Positions 57,257 through 64,000 of a stretch of 64,000 nucleotides of DNA are shown here, one piece after another. A model generated the notes under the pieces. That model worked only from the letters and a program-made list of their open reading frames with translations. It had not been told where the DNA came from and did no database searches. The stretch's first letter is position 1, and the number at the start of each line of letters is the position of its first letter. The stretch lies in contig NZ_CP029693.1 in assembly GCF_003228315.1 (NCBI RefSeq), positions 3,046,001-3,110,000 on the forward strand, in the 5' to 3' direction. Made by a program: the position numbers and the translations under genes. The stretch comes from Pseudomonas putida (GTDB lineage Bacteria > Pseudomonadota > Gammaproteobacteria > Pseudomonadales > Pseudomonadaceae).

Positions 57257-57561
57257 TGGATATCTCCTGGTGTAGAAACGTGAAAAACCAAGGTTTGCGC
57301 CAGCCTGCCACCCTGAAGCGACAGCCCTGTGACACAACCCCTCTTCGAAAAGACCGGCCATCATACACTGCGTATTTGGACTGTCCTCAACGGTTTTTCC
57401 CACAGAAGTAAAAATCGCGATGGCGAATTGCCCAACCAGACGGCGGAGCAAAACCGTTCGTCAGCCGTGGGAAAAAGCCTCGAGCAAGTACTTTGACAAT
57501 CATTCTCGTTAACATTAAGATCCATCGCATTCGAAACATAAACAAGCGACGGTTTTCACTT
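57257..57561. other. Divergent promoter region, peroxiredoxin and bfd
   Basis: About 305 bases. It contains the Fur-like box close to bfd and no gene. No clear OxyR box was found. Confidence 0.6.
57495..57513 (+). promoter_or_regulatory. Putative Fur box of bfd
   Basis: GACAATCATTCTCGTTAAC matches the 19-bp Fur consensus at 13 positions and lies 48 bases before the start codon. bfd is induced under iron starvation in P. aeruginosa. Confidence 0.7.
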
Positions 57562-57780
57562 ATGTATGTTTGCCTCTGCACTGGCGTCACCGACGGCCAA
57601 ATCCGCGATGCGATCTATGAAGGATGCTGCAGCTACAAGGAAGTCCGCCAGGCCACCGGCGTTGCCAGTCAATGCGGTAAATGTGCCTGCCTCGCCAAGG
57701 AAGTGGTTCGCGAGACGCTGAGCTCACTGCAGACGGCCCAGGCCGCGATTCCCTTTCCTGCAGAATTTACAGCGGCATAA
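57562..57780 (+). CDS. bfd: Bacterioferritin-associated ferredoxin
   Basis: A 72-residue 2Fe-2S protein that reduces ferric iron in BfrB to mobilise it. Cys ligands are in CLC near the N-terminus (residues 4 and 6) and in QCGKCACL. ATG 57562 matches the family N-terminus MYVCLCTGVT. It is followed by a terminator and then bfrB, the same order as PA3530-PA3531. Confidence 0.96.
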   Translation: MYVCLCTGVTDGQIRDAIYEGCCSYKEVRQATGVASQCGKCACLAKEVVRETLSSLQTAQAAIPFPAEFTAA

Positions 57781-57797
57781 AAGCTATTTATTTAAAG

Positions 57798-57822
57798 AAC
57801 CGGACTGATGTCCGGTTTTTTT
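57798..57822 (+). terminator. bfd terminator
   Basis: Stem AACCGGAC / GTCCGGTT with loop TGAT, followed by T run. Confidence 0.93.
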
Positions 57823-57979
57823 ATGTCTGAAAATCAACTGCTTAGACTCTAGACGCGGAACACAAACATTCTTATTCCGATTAATTTTCATATATTATTC
57901 AATAACTTAAGTTTGACACCCTTAGTTGCTCGGCTCAAACTCTGCCTTATAGACGGCTAACAAAGGGCAGGACCCCATC

Positions 57980-58456
57980 ATGAAAGGCGACGTTAAAGTC
58001 ATCCAGCATCTCAACAAGATCCTTGCCAATGAGCTGGTCGCAATCAATCAATACTTCCTGCATGCACGCATGTATGAAGATTGGGGCCTGAACAAGCTCG
58101 GCAAGCACGAATACCACGAATCCATCGACGAGATGAAGCACGCGGACAAGCTGATCAAGCGCATCCTGTTCCTGGAAGGTCTGCCGAACGTCCAGGACCT
58201 GGGCAAGCTGCACATCGGCGAGCACACCAAGGAAATGCTTGAGTGTGACCTGCGTATCGAGAAGACCGGCCACAAAGATCTCAAAGAGGCTATCGCCTTT
58301 TGCGAAACCGCTGGCGACTTCGGCAGTCGTGAACTGCTCGAAGATATCCTCGAGTCCGAAGAAGAACATATCGACTGGCTGGAAACCCAACTTGGCCTGA
58401 TCGACAAGATCGGTATCGAGAACTATCTGCAATCGCAGATGGGTGACGACGAGTAA
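57980..58456 (+). CDS. bfrB: Bacterioferritin BfrB
   Basis: A 158-residue iron-storage subunit forming a 24-mer shell. Heme ligand M52 and ferroxidase residues E18, E51, H54, E94, E127 and H130 are all present. It stores iron; Bfd releases it. Its own promoter lies in the AT-rich stretch before the gene (about 57825-57960). No Fur box is evident directly upstream, consistent with opposite control to bfd. Confidence 0.96.
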   Translation: MKGDVKVIQHLNKILANELVAINQYFLHARMYEDWGLNKLGKHEYHESIDEMKHADKLIKRILFLEGLPNVQDLGKLHIGEHTKEMLECDLRIEKTGHKDLKEAIAFCETAGDFGSRELLEDILESEEEHIDWLETQLGLIDKIGIENYLQSQMGDDE

Positions 58457-58484
58457 GTTCCAAGTCGCTGAACTCGATGCAATA

Positions 58485-58523
58485 AAAAGCCCCGCTCTCT
58501 TTTGAAGAGGCGGGGCTTTTTTA
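58485..58523 (+). terminator. bfrB terminator
   Basis: Stem AAAGCCCCGC / GCGGGGCTTT with an interrupted upper stem CTCT...AGAG and a T run. Confidence 0.92.
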
Positions 58524-58554
58524 TATCCGCTGGTTTCAGGATTAATCTGAAACC

Positions 58555-58656
58555 TTGTAGGAGCGAGCCTGCTCGCGATGGTCGTTAACGATAACGCGGG
58601 GTGTCAGGCAACCCGCGGTGTTCTTGAGCCCATCGCGAGCAGGCTCGCTCCTACAG
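58555..58656. repeat. REPIN
   Basis: Left arm TTGTAGGAGCGAGCCTGCTC with interior GATGGTCGTTAACGATAACG, the best match to the conserved inner segment, and right arm ATCGCGAGCAGGCTCGCTCC. Confidence 0.9.
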
Positions 58657-58666
58657 AGAAGCGGGA

Positions 58667-59008
58667 TCAGGCTTCGGTCTTGGCAGCTGCAGCTTTAGCG
58701 GCAGCATCTTTGATCAGCGCCTGCAACGAACCATCAGCCGACATCTCGATCATGATGTCGCTACCACCAACCAGTTCGCCAGCGACCCACAGTTGCGGGA
58801 AGGTTGGCCAGTTGGCGTATTTTGGCAGGTTGGCGCGGATTTCCGGGTTCTGCAGGATGTCCACGTACGCAAACTTTTCACCACAAGCCATCACGGCCTG
58901 TGCGGCTTTCGCGGAGAAGCCACACTGTGGGGCATTCGGCGAGCCTTTCATGTAAAGCAGAATGGTGTTGTTGGCAATCTGCTCTTTAATCGTTTCAATG
59001 ATATCCAT
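58667..59008 (-). CDS. grxD: Monothiol glutaredoxin GrxD
   Basis: A 113-residue CGFS-type glutaredoxin (C29 in PQCGFSAKAAQ) that carries Fe-S clusters with glutathione. Supporting motifs are WPTFPQLWVAGELVGGSDI. The start at 59008 (MDIIETIKEQI) has GAGG upstream. The tail is Ala/Lys-rich (AAAKAAAAKTEA). Position matches PA3533. Confidence 0.95.
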   Translation of the reverse strand: MDIIETIKEQIANNTILLYMKGSPNAPQCGFSAKAAQAVMACGEKFAYVDILQNPEIRANLPKYANWPTFPQLWVAGELVGGSDIMIEMSADGSLQALIKDAAAKAAAAKTEA

Positions 59009-59105
59009 GGAGCACCTCGGCTGAACTTTCCGACTCATGGGTCGGCACGGTGGCGCATTGTAACGGAAAGCCGAGGGCCATGCTCGGTCTCTCCGTCAGA
59101 TACGA

Positions 59106-61214
59106 TCAGGCCGCTGCCACGGTCACCGGAACGCCGTTCAACGCCGCATTCCCCGACAGCTCATCGAGCTGGCATTCGTCTGTCAGGTCGTTGGCGCTGG
59201 AACCTGGCTGGCCACTGGCGATGGTCATCTGCACACCTGGTCGCGCATGACCCCAACCGTGGGGAAGACTGACCACACCTTTCATCATATCCAGGCTGCC
59301 AAGCACTTCCACTTCGATCTCCCCGACGCGGGAACTGACCCGCACGCGCTGCCCATCGCTCAACCCGCGACTGGCCAGATCGTCCGGGTGCATCAACAGT
59401 TGATGACGCGGCTTGCCCTTCACCAGTCGATGGTAGTTGTGCATCCACGAATTGTTACTGCGCACATGTCGCCGGCCAATCATCAACAATTCATCGGCAG
59501 CCGGCGCCTGCAACGCAGCGAAGCGTGCGAGGTCGGCGAGAATCACCTCGGGGGCCGCCTGAACCCGCTGATTGGCCGTCTTCAGGCGAGACGCCAGGTT
59601 GGGCTTGAGTGCGCCCAGATCAACGCCATGGGGATGATCGAACAAGGTCGCCAGGGACAATTTGTGCTCGGAAGCATCGCCATACGCCCCCATGCGCAAG
59701 CCGCGATCGATCATTTGGGCCGGGGCAATGGTCGGTTTGAGCTCCTTGCCGGTCTTGGCCGCAAATGCTTTCGCCAGCCCGACGAAAATCTCCCAGTCAT
59801 GCAGCGCGCCTTGCGGCTTGGCGAGAATCGCCCGGTTGAAACGGCTGACGTTACGCACCGCGAACATATTGAAGGTGGTGTCGTAGTGATCGTTTTCCAG
59901 TGCCGAAGTCGAAGGCAGGATCAGGTCGGCATAACGGGTGGTCTCGTTGATGTACAGGTCGACGCTGACCATGAACTCCAAGCCGTCCAGCGCCTGTTCC
60001 AGCTGGCGGCCGTTCGGTGTGGAAAGCACGGGATTGCCTGCCACGGTGATCAGTGCACGGACCTGCCCTTCCCCTTCGGTCAGCATTTCTTCGGCCAGCG
60101 CCGACACCGGCAACTCGCCGCCGTATTCGGGGCGCCCGGAGACCCGGCTCTGCCACAAATTGAAATGCCCGCCCGAGGTCGAGGCCACCAGATCCACCGC
60201 CGGCTCGGTGCACAGAGCACCACCGACACTATCGAGATTGCCGGTGACCAGATTGATCAACTGCACCAGCCAATGACACAAGGTGCCGAAGGCCTGGGTC
60301 GAGACCCCCATGCGACCGTAGCAAACGGCGCTCGGTGCGGCGGCGAAATCCCGGGCCAACTGGCGGATCTGCTCAGCCGGCACCGCGCACAAAGGGCTCA
60401 TCGCCTCTGCAGAGAAAGCGGCAATGGACTCGCGCACCTGCTCCAGGCCATCCACCGGCAGGTGGCTGTCTCGGGTCAGGCCTTCATCGAACAGGGTGTT
60501 GAGCAGGCCGAACAACAACGCCGCATCGCCACCGGGACGGACGAACAGATGCTGGTCGGCAATGGCGGCTGTCTCGCTGCGACGCGGATCGACCACGACG
60601 ACCTTGCCGCCCCGGGCCTGAATCGCTTTCAGGCGTTTTTCCACATCCGGTACGGTCATGATGCTGCCGTTGGATGCCAGCGGGTTGCCGCCGAGAATCA
60701 GCATGAAGTCGGTGTGATCGATGTCCGGGATCGGCAGCAGAAAGCCATGGCCGTACATCAAATGACTGGTCAGGTGATGGGGCAACTGATCGACCGATGT
60801 CGCGGAATATCGATTACGGGTTTTCAGCAGGCCGAGGAAATAGTTGCTGTGGGTCATCAGCCCATAGTTATGCACGCTGGGATTGCCCTGATAAACCGCC
60901 ACCGCGTTTTGCCCGTGCCTCTCCTGAATCGCCGCCAGGCGCTCGGCGACCAGGTTGAAGGCATCTTCCCATTCGATGGGTTGCCATTCATTGCCTACGC
61001 GTCGCATCGGTTGATGCAGGCGATCCGGATCGTTCTGAATATCCTGCAGGGCCACGGCCTTGGGGCAGATGTGTCCGCGACTGAAGGTATCCAGCGGATC
61101 GCCCTTGATCGAGGTGATTTGTACGTTGCCGGCGTCGACCTCGGTGGTTTCGATGGTCAGGCCGCAAATGGCTTCACACAGGTGGCAGGCACGGTGATGG
61201 AGAGTCTTGGTCAT
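59106..61214 (-). CDS. Molybdopterin oxidoreductase
   Basis: A 702-residue enzyme of the DMSO-reductase superfamily. The N-terminal 4Fe-4S site is CHLCEAIC...GHICPKA, followed by bis-MGD-binding regions (GNPSVHNYG, GGNPLASNG, VDPRRSETA) and the C-terminal MopB-CT domain (LMIGRRHVRSNNSWMHNY, VSLPHGWGH). No Tat signal is seen, so it is cytosolic. No partner subunits are adjacent; it may act as a single-subunit assimilatory-type reductase or formate-dehydrogenase-like protein. The substrate is unknown. Confidence 0.88.
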   Translation of the reverse strand: MTKTLHHRACHLCEAICGLTIETTEVDAGNVQITSIKGDPLDTFSRGHICPKAVALQDIQNDPDRLHQPMRRVGNEWQPIEWEDAFNLVAERLAAIQERHGQNAVAVYQGNPSVHNYGLMTHSNYFLGLLKTRNRYSATSVDQLPHHLTSHLMYGHGFLLPIPDIDHTDFMLILGGNPLASNGSIMTVPDVEKRLKAIQARGGKVVVVDPRRSETAAIADQHLFVRPGGDAALLFGLLNTLFDEGLTRDSHLPVDGLEQVRESIAAFSAEAMSPLCAVPAEQIRQLARDFAAAPSAVCYGRMGVSTQAFGTLCHWLVQLINLVTGNLDSVGGALCTEPAVDLVASTSGGHFNLWQSRVSGRPEYGGELPVSALAEEMLTEGEGQVRALITVAGNPVLSTPNGRQLEQALDGLEFMVSVDLYINETTRYADLILPSTSALENDHYDTTFNMFAVRNVSRFNRAILAKPQGALHDWEIFVGLAKAFAAKTGKELKPTIAPAQMIDRGLRMGAYGDASEHKLSLATLFDHPHGVDLGALKPNLASRLKTANQRVQAAPEVILADLARFAALQAPAADELLMIGRRHVRSNNSWMHNYHRLVKGKPRHQLLMHPDDLASRGLSDGQRVRVSSRVGEIEVEVLGSLDMMKGVVSLPHGWGHARPGVQMTIASGQPGSSANDLTDECQLDELSGNAALNGVPVTVAAA

Positions 61215-61348
61215 GGCCAGTCTCTGTCTTGTTCTGGGCGGTCAATATCAGCCGCGGGAACAAAACTATGGCGCCAGCCCCGCCACCGCGCCAGCGACGT
61301 TTGTCCTGTGAATTGCCGACCATCAGGCCAGCCGATGGCCGCGAAGGT

Positions 61349-61639
61349 TCAGCTCGACGGCAGCCCGGGCGGTGCCTGCAACTGGATTTCCTGGATCGTT
61401 TCGATCTGTTCGTGGCCGACGTGCACGCCAGTCAGTTCGCCGATCAGCCGCCAGTGTTCGTCGAGTCCGGTGCTGATGGTGGCCATGCGATCGATCATGC
61501 GGCGGCCGGCATCCCGTGTCACAGGATCGGGACTTCGCAGCAATTCGAATGACATGGATGTCATGGAGGCGGTCAGGTGTGTCAGGGAGCGGGCCGTCAG
61601 GCCGAGCAATTCCATTAGCTGTTGTTCTTTCGATTCCAT
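61349..61639 (-). CDS. Small hypothetical protein upstream of the molybdopterin enzyme
   Basis: A 96-residue helical protein with Met- and Leu-rich segments (LGLTARSLTHLTASMTSMSF, RRMIDRMATISTGLDEHWRL). GGAG stands 8 bases before ATG 61639. No known family is recognised. It lies 134 bases from the molybdopterin gene on the same strand, as a hypothetical gene does in PAO1 as I recall. Confidence 0.65.
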   Translation of the reverse strand: MESKEQQLMELLGLTARSLTHLTASMTSMSFELLRSPDPVTRDAGRRMIDRMATISTGLDEHWRLIGELTGVHVGHEQIETIQEIQLQAPPGLPSS

Positions 61640-62044
61640 TGCGCAGGCTCCCTGCATCGCGAGTGATTTATTTATAACTCAGCACTTTGCATTAGCAAAT
61701 GTTTCAGATGGAACGCCAGAGGCACGTCCTGTGAACCACCATTCAGAAACCGACCGCGAGTGCTCTGCCACCGCCCGCTGGTTTGCCAAGTCGCGCGGAC
61801 GCGGTGTACAAATGTCTGGCTGCTGTCAGGAAACAGGCTTCAAAAGCGCTACTGCGGTTATCCCGTAGCCCCTCTGAATTCCCCCTAAAAACCGTAGCCC
61901 TATTGGTAAGACGCGACATTTAATTATAAGATCGCGCCTTCCCCTATTTCGTCGCCCCGTGCGGCTTACGCCGCAGGTCTCGCCCGTTGTTCCGTTAAAC
62001 AAGGCTTTGAGCATCTGCGGTTTGTAGCAAAAAGGTAGTCAATG
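61640..62044. other. argF upstream region
   Basis: About 400 bases between divergent genes. It contains a putative ArgR operator at 61898-61939 and no gene. Confidence 0.6.
61898..61939 (-). promoter_or_regulatory. Putative ArgR operator of argF
   Basis: On the minus strand a perfect half-site TGTCGC-N8-AA (61918 to 61898) is preceded exactly 21 bases away by AGGCGC-N8-AA (61939 to 61919), 4 of 6 in the hexamer and AA conserved. This is the direct-repeat form of the Pseudomonas ArgR site, about 105 bases before argF. Confidence 0.7.
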
Positions 62045-62965
62045 ATGAGCGCAAGGCACTTTCTCTCCCTGATGGATTGCACGCCCGAAGAGCTGGTCAG
62101 CGTGATCCGTCGAGGCGTTGAGCTCAAGGACCTGCGTAACCGCGGCGTACTGTTCGAGCCTCTGAAAAACCGCGTGCTCGGGATGATTTTCGAGAAGTCC
62201 TCGACCCGCACCCGCATTTCTTTCGAAGCCGGCATGATCCAGCTCGGCGGCCAGGCGATCTTCCTGTCCCCGCGCGACACCCAGCTGGGCCGTGGCGAGC
62301 CGATCAGCGACGCCGCCATCGTCATGTCGAGCATGCTTGATGTAGTGATGATCCGTACCTATGCCCACAGCACATTGACCGAATTCGCCGCCAATTCGCG
62401 CGTCCCGCTGATCAACGGCCTGTCCGACGATCTGCACCCATGCCAGCTGCTGGCCGACATGCAGACCTTCCTCGAACACCGCGGCTCCATCCAGGGCAAG
62501 ACCGTGGCCTGGATCGGTGACGGCAACAACATGTGCAACAGCTATATAGAAGCAGCGATCCAGTTCGACTTCCATTTGCGCATCGCTTGCCCTGAAGGCT
62601 ACGAGCCGAACCCGAAATTCCTCGCCCAGGCCGGTGATCGGGTGACCATCGTTCGGGACCCGAAAGATGCCGTGCGCGGCGCCCACCTGGTGAGCACCGA
62701 CGTCTGGACCTCCATGGGTCAGGAAGAAGAAACCGCCAAACGCCTGAAGCTGTTCGCCCCCTATCAGGTGAACCGTGCCCTGCTCGACCTGGCCGCCAGC
62801 GACGTGCTGTTCATGCATTGCCTGCCGGCTCACCGTGGCGAGGAAATCAGCGTCGACCTGCTCGACGACCCGCGCTCGGTCGCCTGGGATCAGGCCGAGA
62901 ACCGCCTGCATGCGCAAAAGGCCCTGCTCGAGTTTCTCGTTCCGCCGGCGTACCACCACGCATGA
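62045..62965 (+). CDS. argF: Ornithine carbamoyltransferase, anabolic
   Basis: A 306-residue enzyme making citrulline from ornithine and carbamoyl phosphate. The carbamoyl-phosphate motif STRTRISFE and the ornithine/[12 protein letters not shown] motif are present. The start [11 protein letters not shown] matches Pseudomonas ArgF; ATG 62042 one codon upstream is also possible. AAAGG precedes both. Its stop overlaps the ABC ATPase start (ATGA). It feeds ArgG (52 kb). An ArgR-type operator is upstream. Confidence 0.97.
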   Translation: MSARHFLSLMDCTPEELVSVIRRGVELKDLRNRGVLFEPLKNRVLGMIFEKSSTRTRISFEAGMIQLGGQAIFLSPRDTQLGRGEPISDAAIVMSSMLDVVMIRTYAHSTLTEFAANSRVPLINGLSDDLHPCQLLADMQTFLEHRGSIQGKTVAWIGDGNNMCNSYIEAAIQFDFHLRIACPEGYEPNPKFLAQAGDRVTIVRDPKDAVRGAHLVSTDVWTSMGQEEETAKRLKLFAPYQVNRALLDLAASDVLFMHCLPAHRGEEISVDLLDDPRSVAWDQAENRLHAQKALLEFLVPPAYHHA

Positions 62966-64000
62966 GCCAGCCATTACTGCTTAACCTGCGCAACCTCGCC
63001 TGCGGCTACCAGGATCAGCGCGTGGTGCAGAACCTCAACCTGCATTTGAACGCCGGCGATATTGGTTGCCTGCTGGGGTCTTCCGGCTGCGGCAAGACCA
63101 CCACTCTGCGTGCAATCGCCGGTTTTGAGCCGGTACACGAAGGTGATATCCAGCTCGCCGGCGAGACCATCTCCAGCGCCGGTTTCACCCTCGCACCGGA
63201 GAAACGCCGGATCGGCATGGTGTTCCAGGACTACGCGCTGTTCCCGCACCTGACCGTGGCCGACAACATCGCCTTCGGCATTCGCAAGCATCCGCAAAAG
63301 GAACGCGTCGTCGAAGAATTGCTGGAACTGGTCAACCTGAAGAATCTCGGCAAGCGTTATCCCCATGAGCTTTCCGGTGGCCAGCAGCAACGTGTCGCCC
63401 TGGCCCGCGCCCTGGCGCCGGAACCGCAACTGTTGCTGCTCGACGAACCCTTCTCCAACCTCGATGGCGAATTGCGCCGCAAGCTCAGCCACGAGGTGCG
63501 CGACATTCTCAAGGCCCGTGGCACCAGCGCCATCCTGGTGACCCACGATCAGGAAGAGGCCTTCGCGGTCAGTGACCACGTCGGCGTGTTCAAGGAAGGC
63601 CGGCTGGAACAGTGGGACACGCCCTACAACCTCTACCACGAACCGCTGACACCCTATGTGGCCAGCTTCATCGGTCAGGGTTACTTCATTCGCGGTCAGT
63701 TGAGCAGCCCGGAGTCGGTGCAGACCGAGCTGGGCGAGTTGCGCGGTAACCGGGCCTACACCTGGCCGGTGGGCGGCGCGGTGGACGTGTTGCTGCGTCC
63801 GGACGACATCGTTTATGCACCGGACAGCGCGTTGAAGGCGCGGATCACAGGCAAGTCATTCCAGGGAGCATCGACGCTTTATCGCCTGCAGATGCCGACC
63901 GGCGCGCAACTGGAGTCGATTTTCCCCAGCCATGTCGATCGTCAGGTTGGTGCTGAAGTAGGGATTCGGGTCGCGGCTGAACACTTGGTGTTGTTCCAGG
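62962..64000 (+). CDS. ABC transporter ATP-binding protein, FbpC/PotA-like (3-prime end outside window)
   Basis: The first 346 residues are visible. The ATPase domain has Walker A ([10 protein letters not shown]), Q-loop ([10 protein letters not shown]), signature [15 protein letters not shown], Walker B ([12 protein letters not shown]) and H-loop (LVTHDQEEA). A TOBE-like C-terminal domain starts near residue 240 ([27 protein letters not shown]). The layout suits iron (FbpC) or polyamine-type importers. The gene is translationally coupled to argF by ATGA and continues past the right edge. Confidence 0.9.
   Translation, partial: MSQPLLLNLRNLACGYQDQRVVQNLNLHLNAGDIGCLLGSSGCGKTTTLRAIAGFEPVHEGDIQLAGETISSAGFTLAPEKRRIGMVFQDYALFPHLTVADNIAFGIRKHPQKERVVEELLELVNLKNLGKRYPHELSGGQQQRVALARALAPEPQLLLLDEPFSNLDGELRRKLSHEVRDILKARGTSAILVTHDQEEAFAVSDHVGVFKEGRLEQWDTPYNLYHEPLTPYVASFIGQGYFIRGQLSSPESVQTELGELRGNRAYTWPVGGAVDVLLRPDDIVYAPDSALKARITGKSFQGASTLYRLQMPTGAQLESIFPSHVDRQVGAEVGIRVAAEHLVLFQ

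Noticed and set aside
57275-57300. GTGAAAAA upstream of the peroxiredoxin gene, considered as a ColR box
   Set aside because: Only the TTTTTCAC end matches; the TTGAC part is absent.
59247-61868. Very long open frame (about 870 codons) antisense to the molybdopterin oxidoreductase
   Set aside because: Its translation is low-complexity (rich in His, Gln, Arg, Gly) with no motif, while the opposite strand has clear family motifs. It follows from GC-rich third positions.

Overview
This window is chromosomal DNA from a Pseudomonas of the fluorescens group. The evidence is high GC content with GC-rich third codon positions, about fifteen short palindromic REP/REPIN repeats of the type 'GTAGGAGCGAGCCTGCTCGCGAT', and gene order that matches, as I remember it, three blocks of the P. 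aeruginosa map. These are a sodB-bifA-icmP-mexVW-colRS-groESL block, an mrp-metG-rnf-nth block and an argG-motY-pyrC-rnt-bfd-bfrB-grxD-argF block. I see no tRNA, rRNA, CRISPR array, prophage or insertion sequence.

Layout. 1-4.7 kb: a catabolic cluster with the start of a Tat-exported solute-binding protein, an aldehyde dehydrogenase, a ThDP-dependent decarboxylase resembling 2-ketoarginine decarboxylase (AruI), and a divergent LysR regulator. 4.8-14.9 kb: accessory metabolism, namely a NAD(P)-binding oxidoreductase, a metallo-beta-lactamase-fold exported protein, a LysR regulator, a tiny membrane protein, the pobR/pobA 4-hydroxybenzoate pair, a DHA2 drug exporter, a periplasmic Cache protein, a membrane coiled-coil protein and an epimerase. 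15-20.7 kb: argP, an ACT protein, a LysE/ArgO exporter, sodB, a long GC-rich dispersed repeat and the c-di-GMP phosphodiesterase gene bifA.

20.9-26.2 kb: four genes for periplasmic or lipoprotein iron handling (two imelysins, a di-heme DUF1111 protein and a DUF1513 protein), followed by the mexVW RND pump (26.5-30.7 kb). 30.8-37.5 kb: an envelope-modification region centred on the two-component system ColRS, with inaA, a methyltransferase, an LTA-synthase-like phosphotransferase and a PAP2 phosphatase. Two near-identical 16-bp motifs sit at the same distance in front of the methyltransferase and the LTA-synthase-like gene. 37.7-45.6 kb: housekeeping genes groL, groS, fxsA, a HugZ-like protein, an SDR, apbC/mrp and metG.

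45.7-50.4 kb: an rnf operon that contains A, B, D, G and E but no rnfC. Its RnfB lacks the usual N-terminal membrane anchor and carries a long charged tail like the tail of RnfC. It is followed by nth and a PA3496-like small gene. 50.5-52.2 kb: an orphan NarL-type response regulator and an AT-rich islet with an unrecognised membrane protein. 52.3-56.5 kb: argG, motY, pyrC and rnt. 56.6-59 kb: a peroxiredoxin, bfd (with a Fur-like box), bfrB and grxD. 59-64 kb: a molybdopterin oxidoreductase, a small hypothetical gene, argF and the start of an FbpC-like ABC ATPase.

Two threads connect distant parts. Arginine metabolism appears as aruI-like, argP/argO-like, argG and argF; argG and argF each have an upstream direct repeat with 21-bp periodicity fitting the Pseudomonas ArgR operator. 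Iron and oxidative stress appear as sodB, the imelysin cluster, bfd/bfrB, peroxiredoxin and grxD. Starts were moved inward from the longest open frame where a ribosome binding site or family length supported it.
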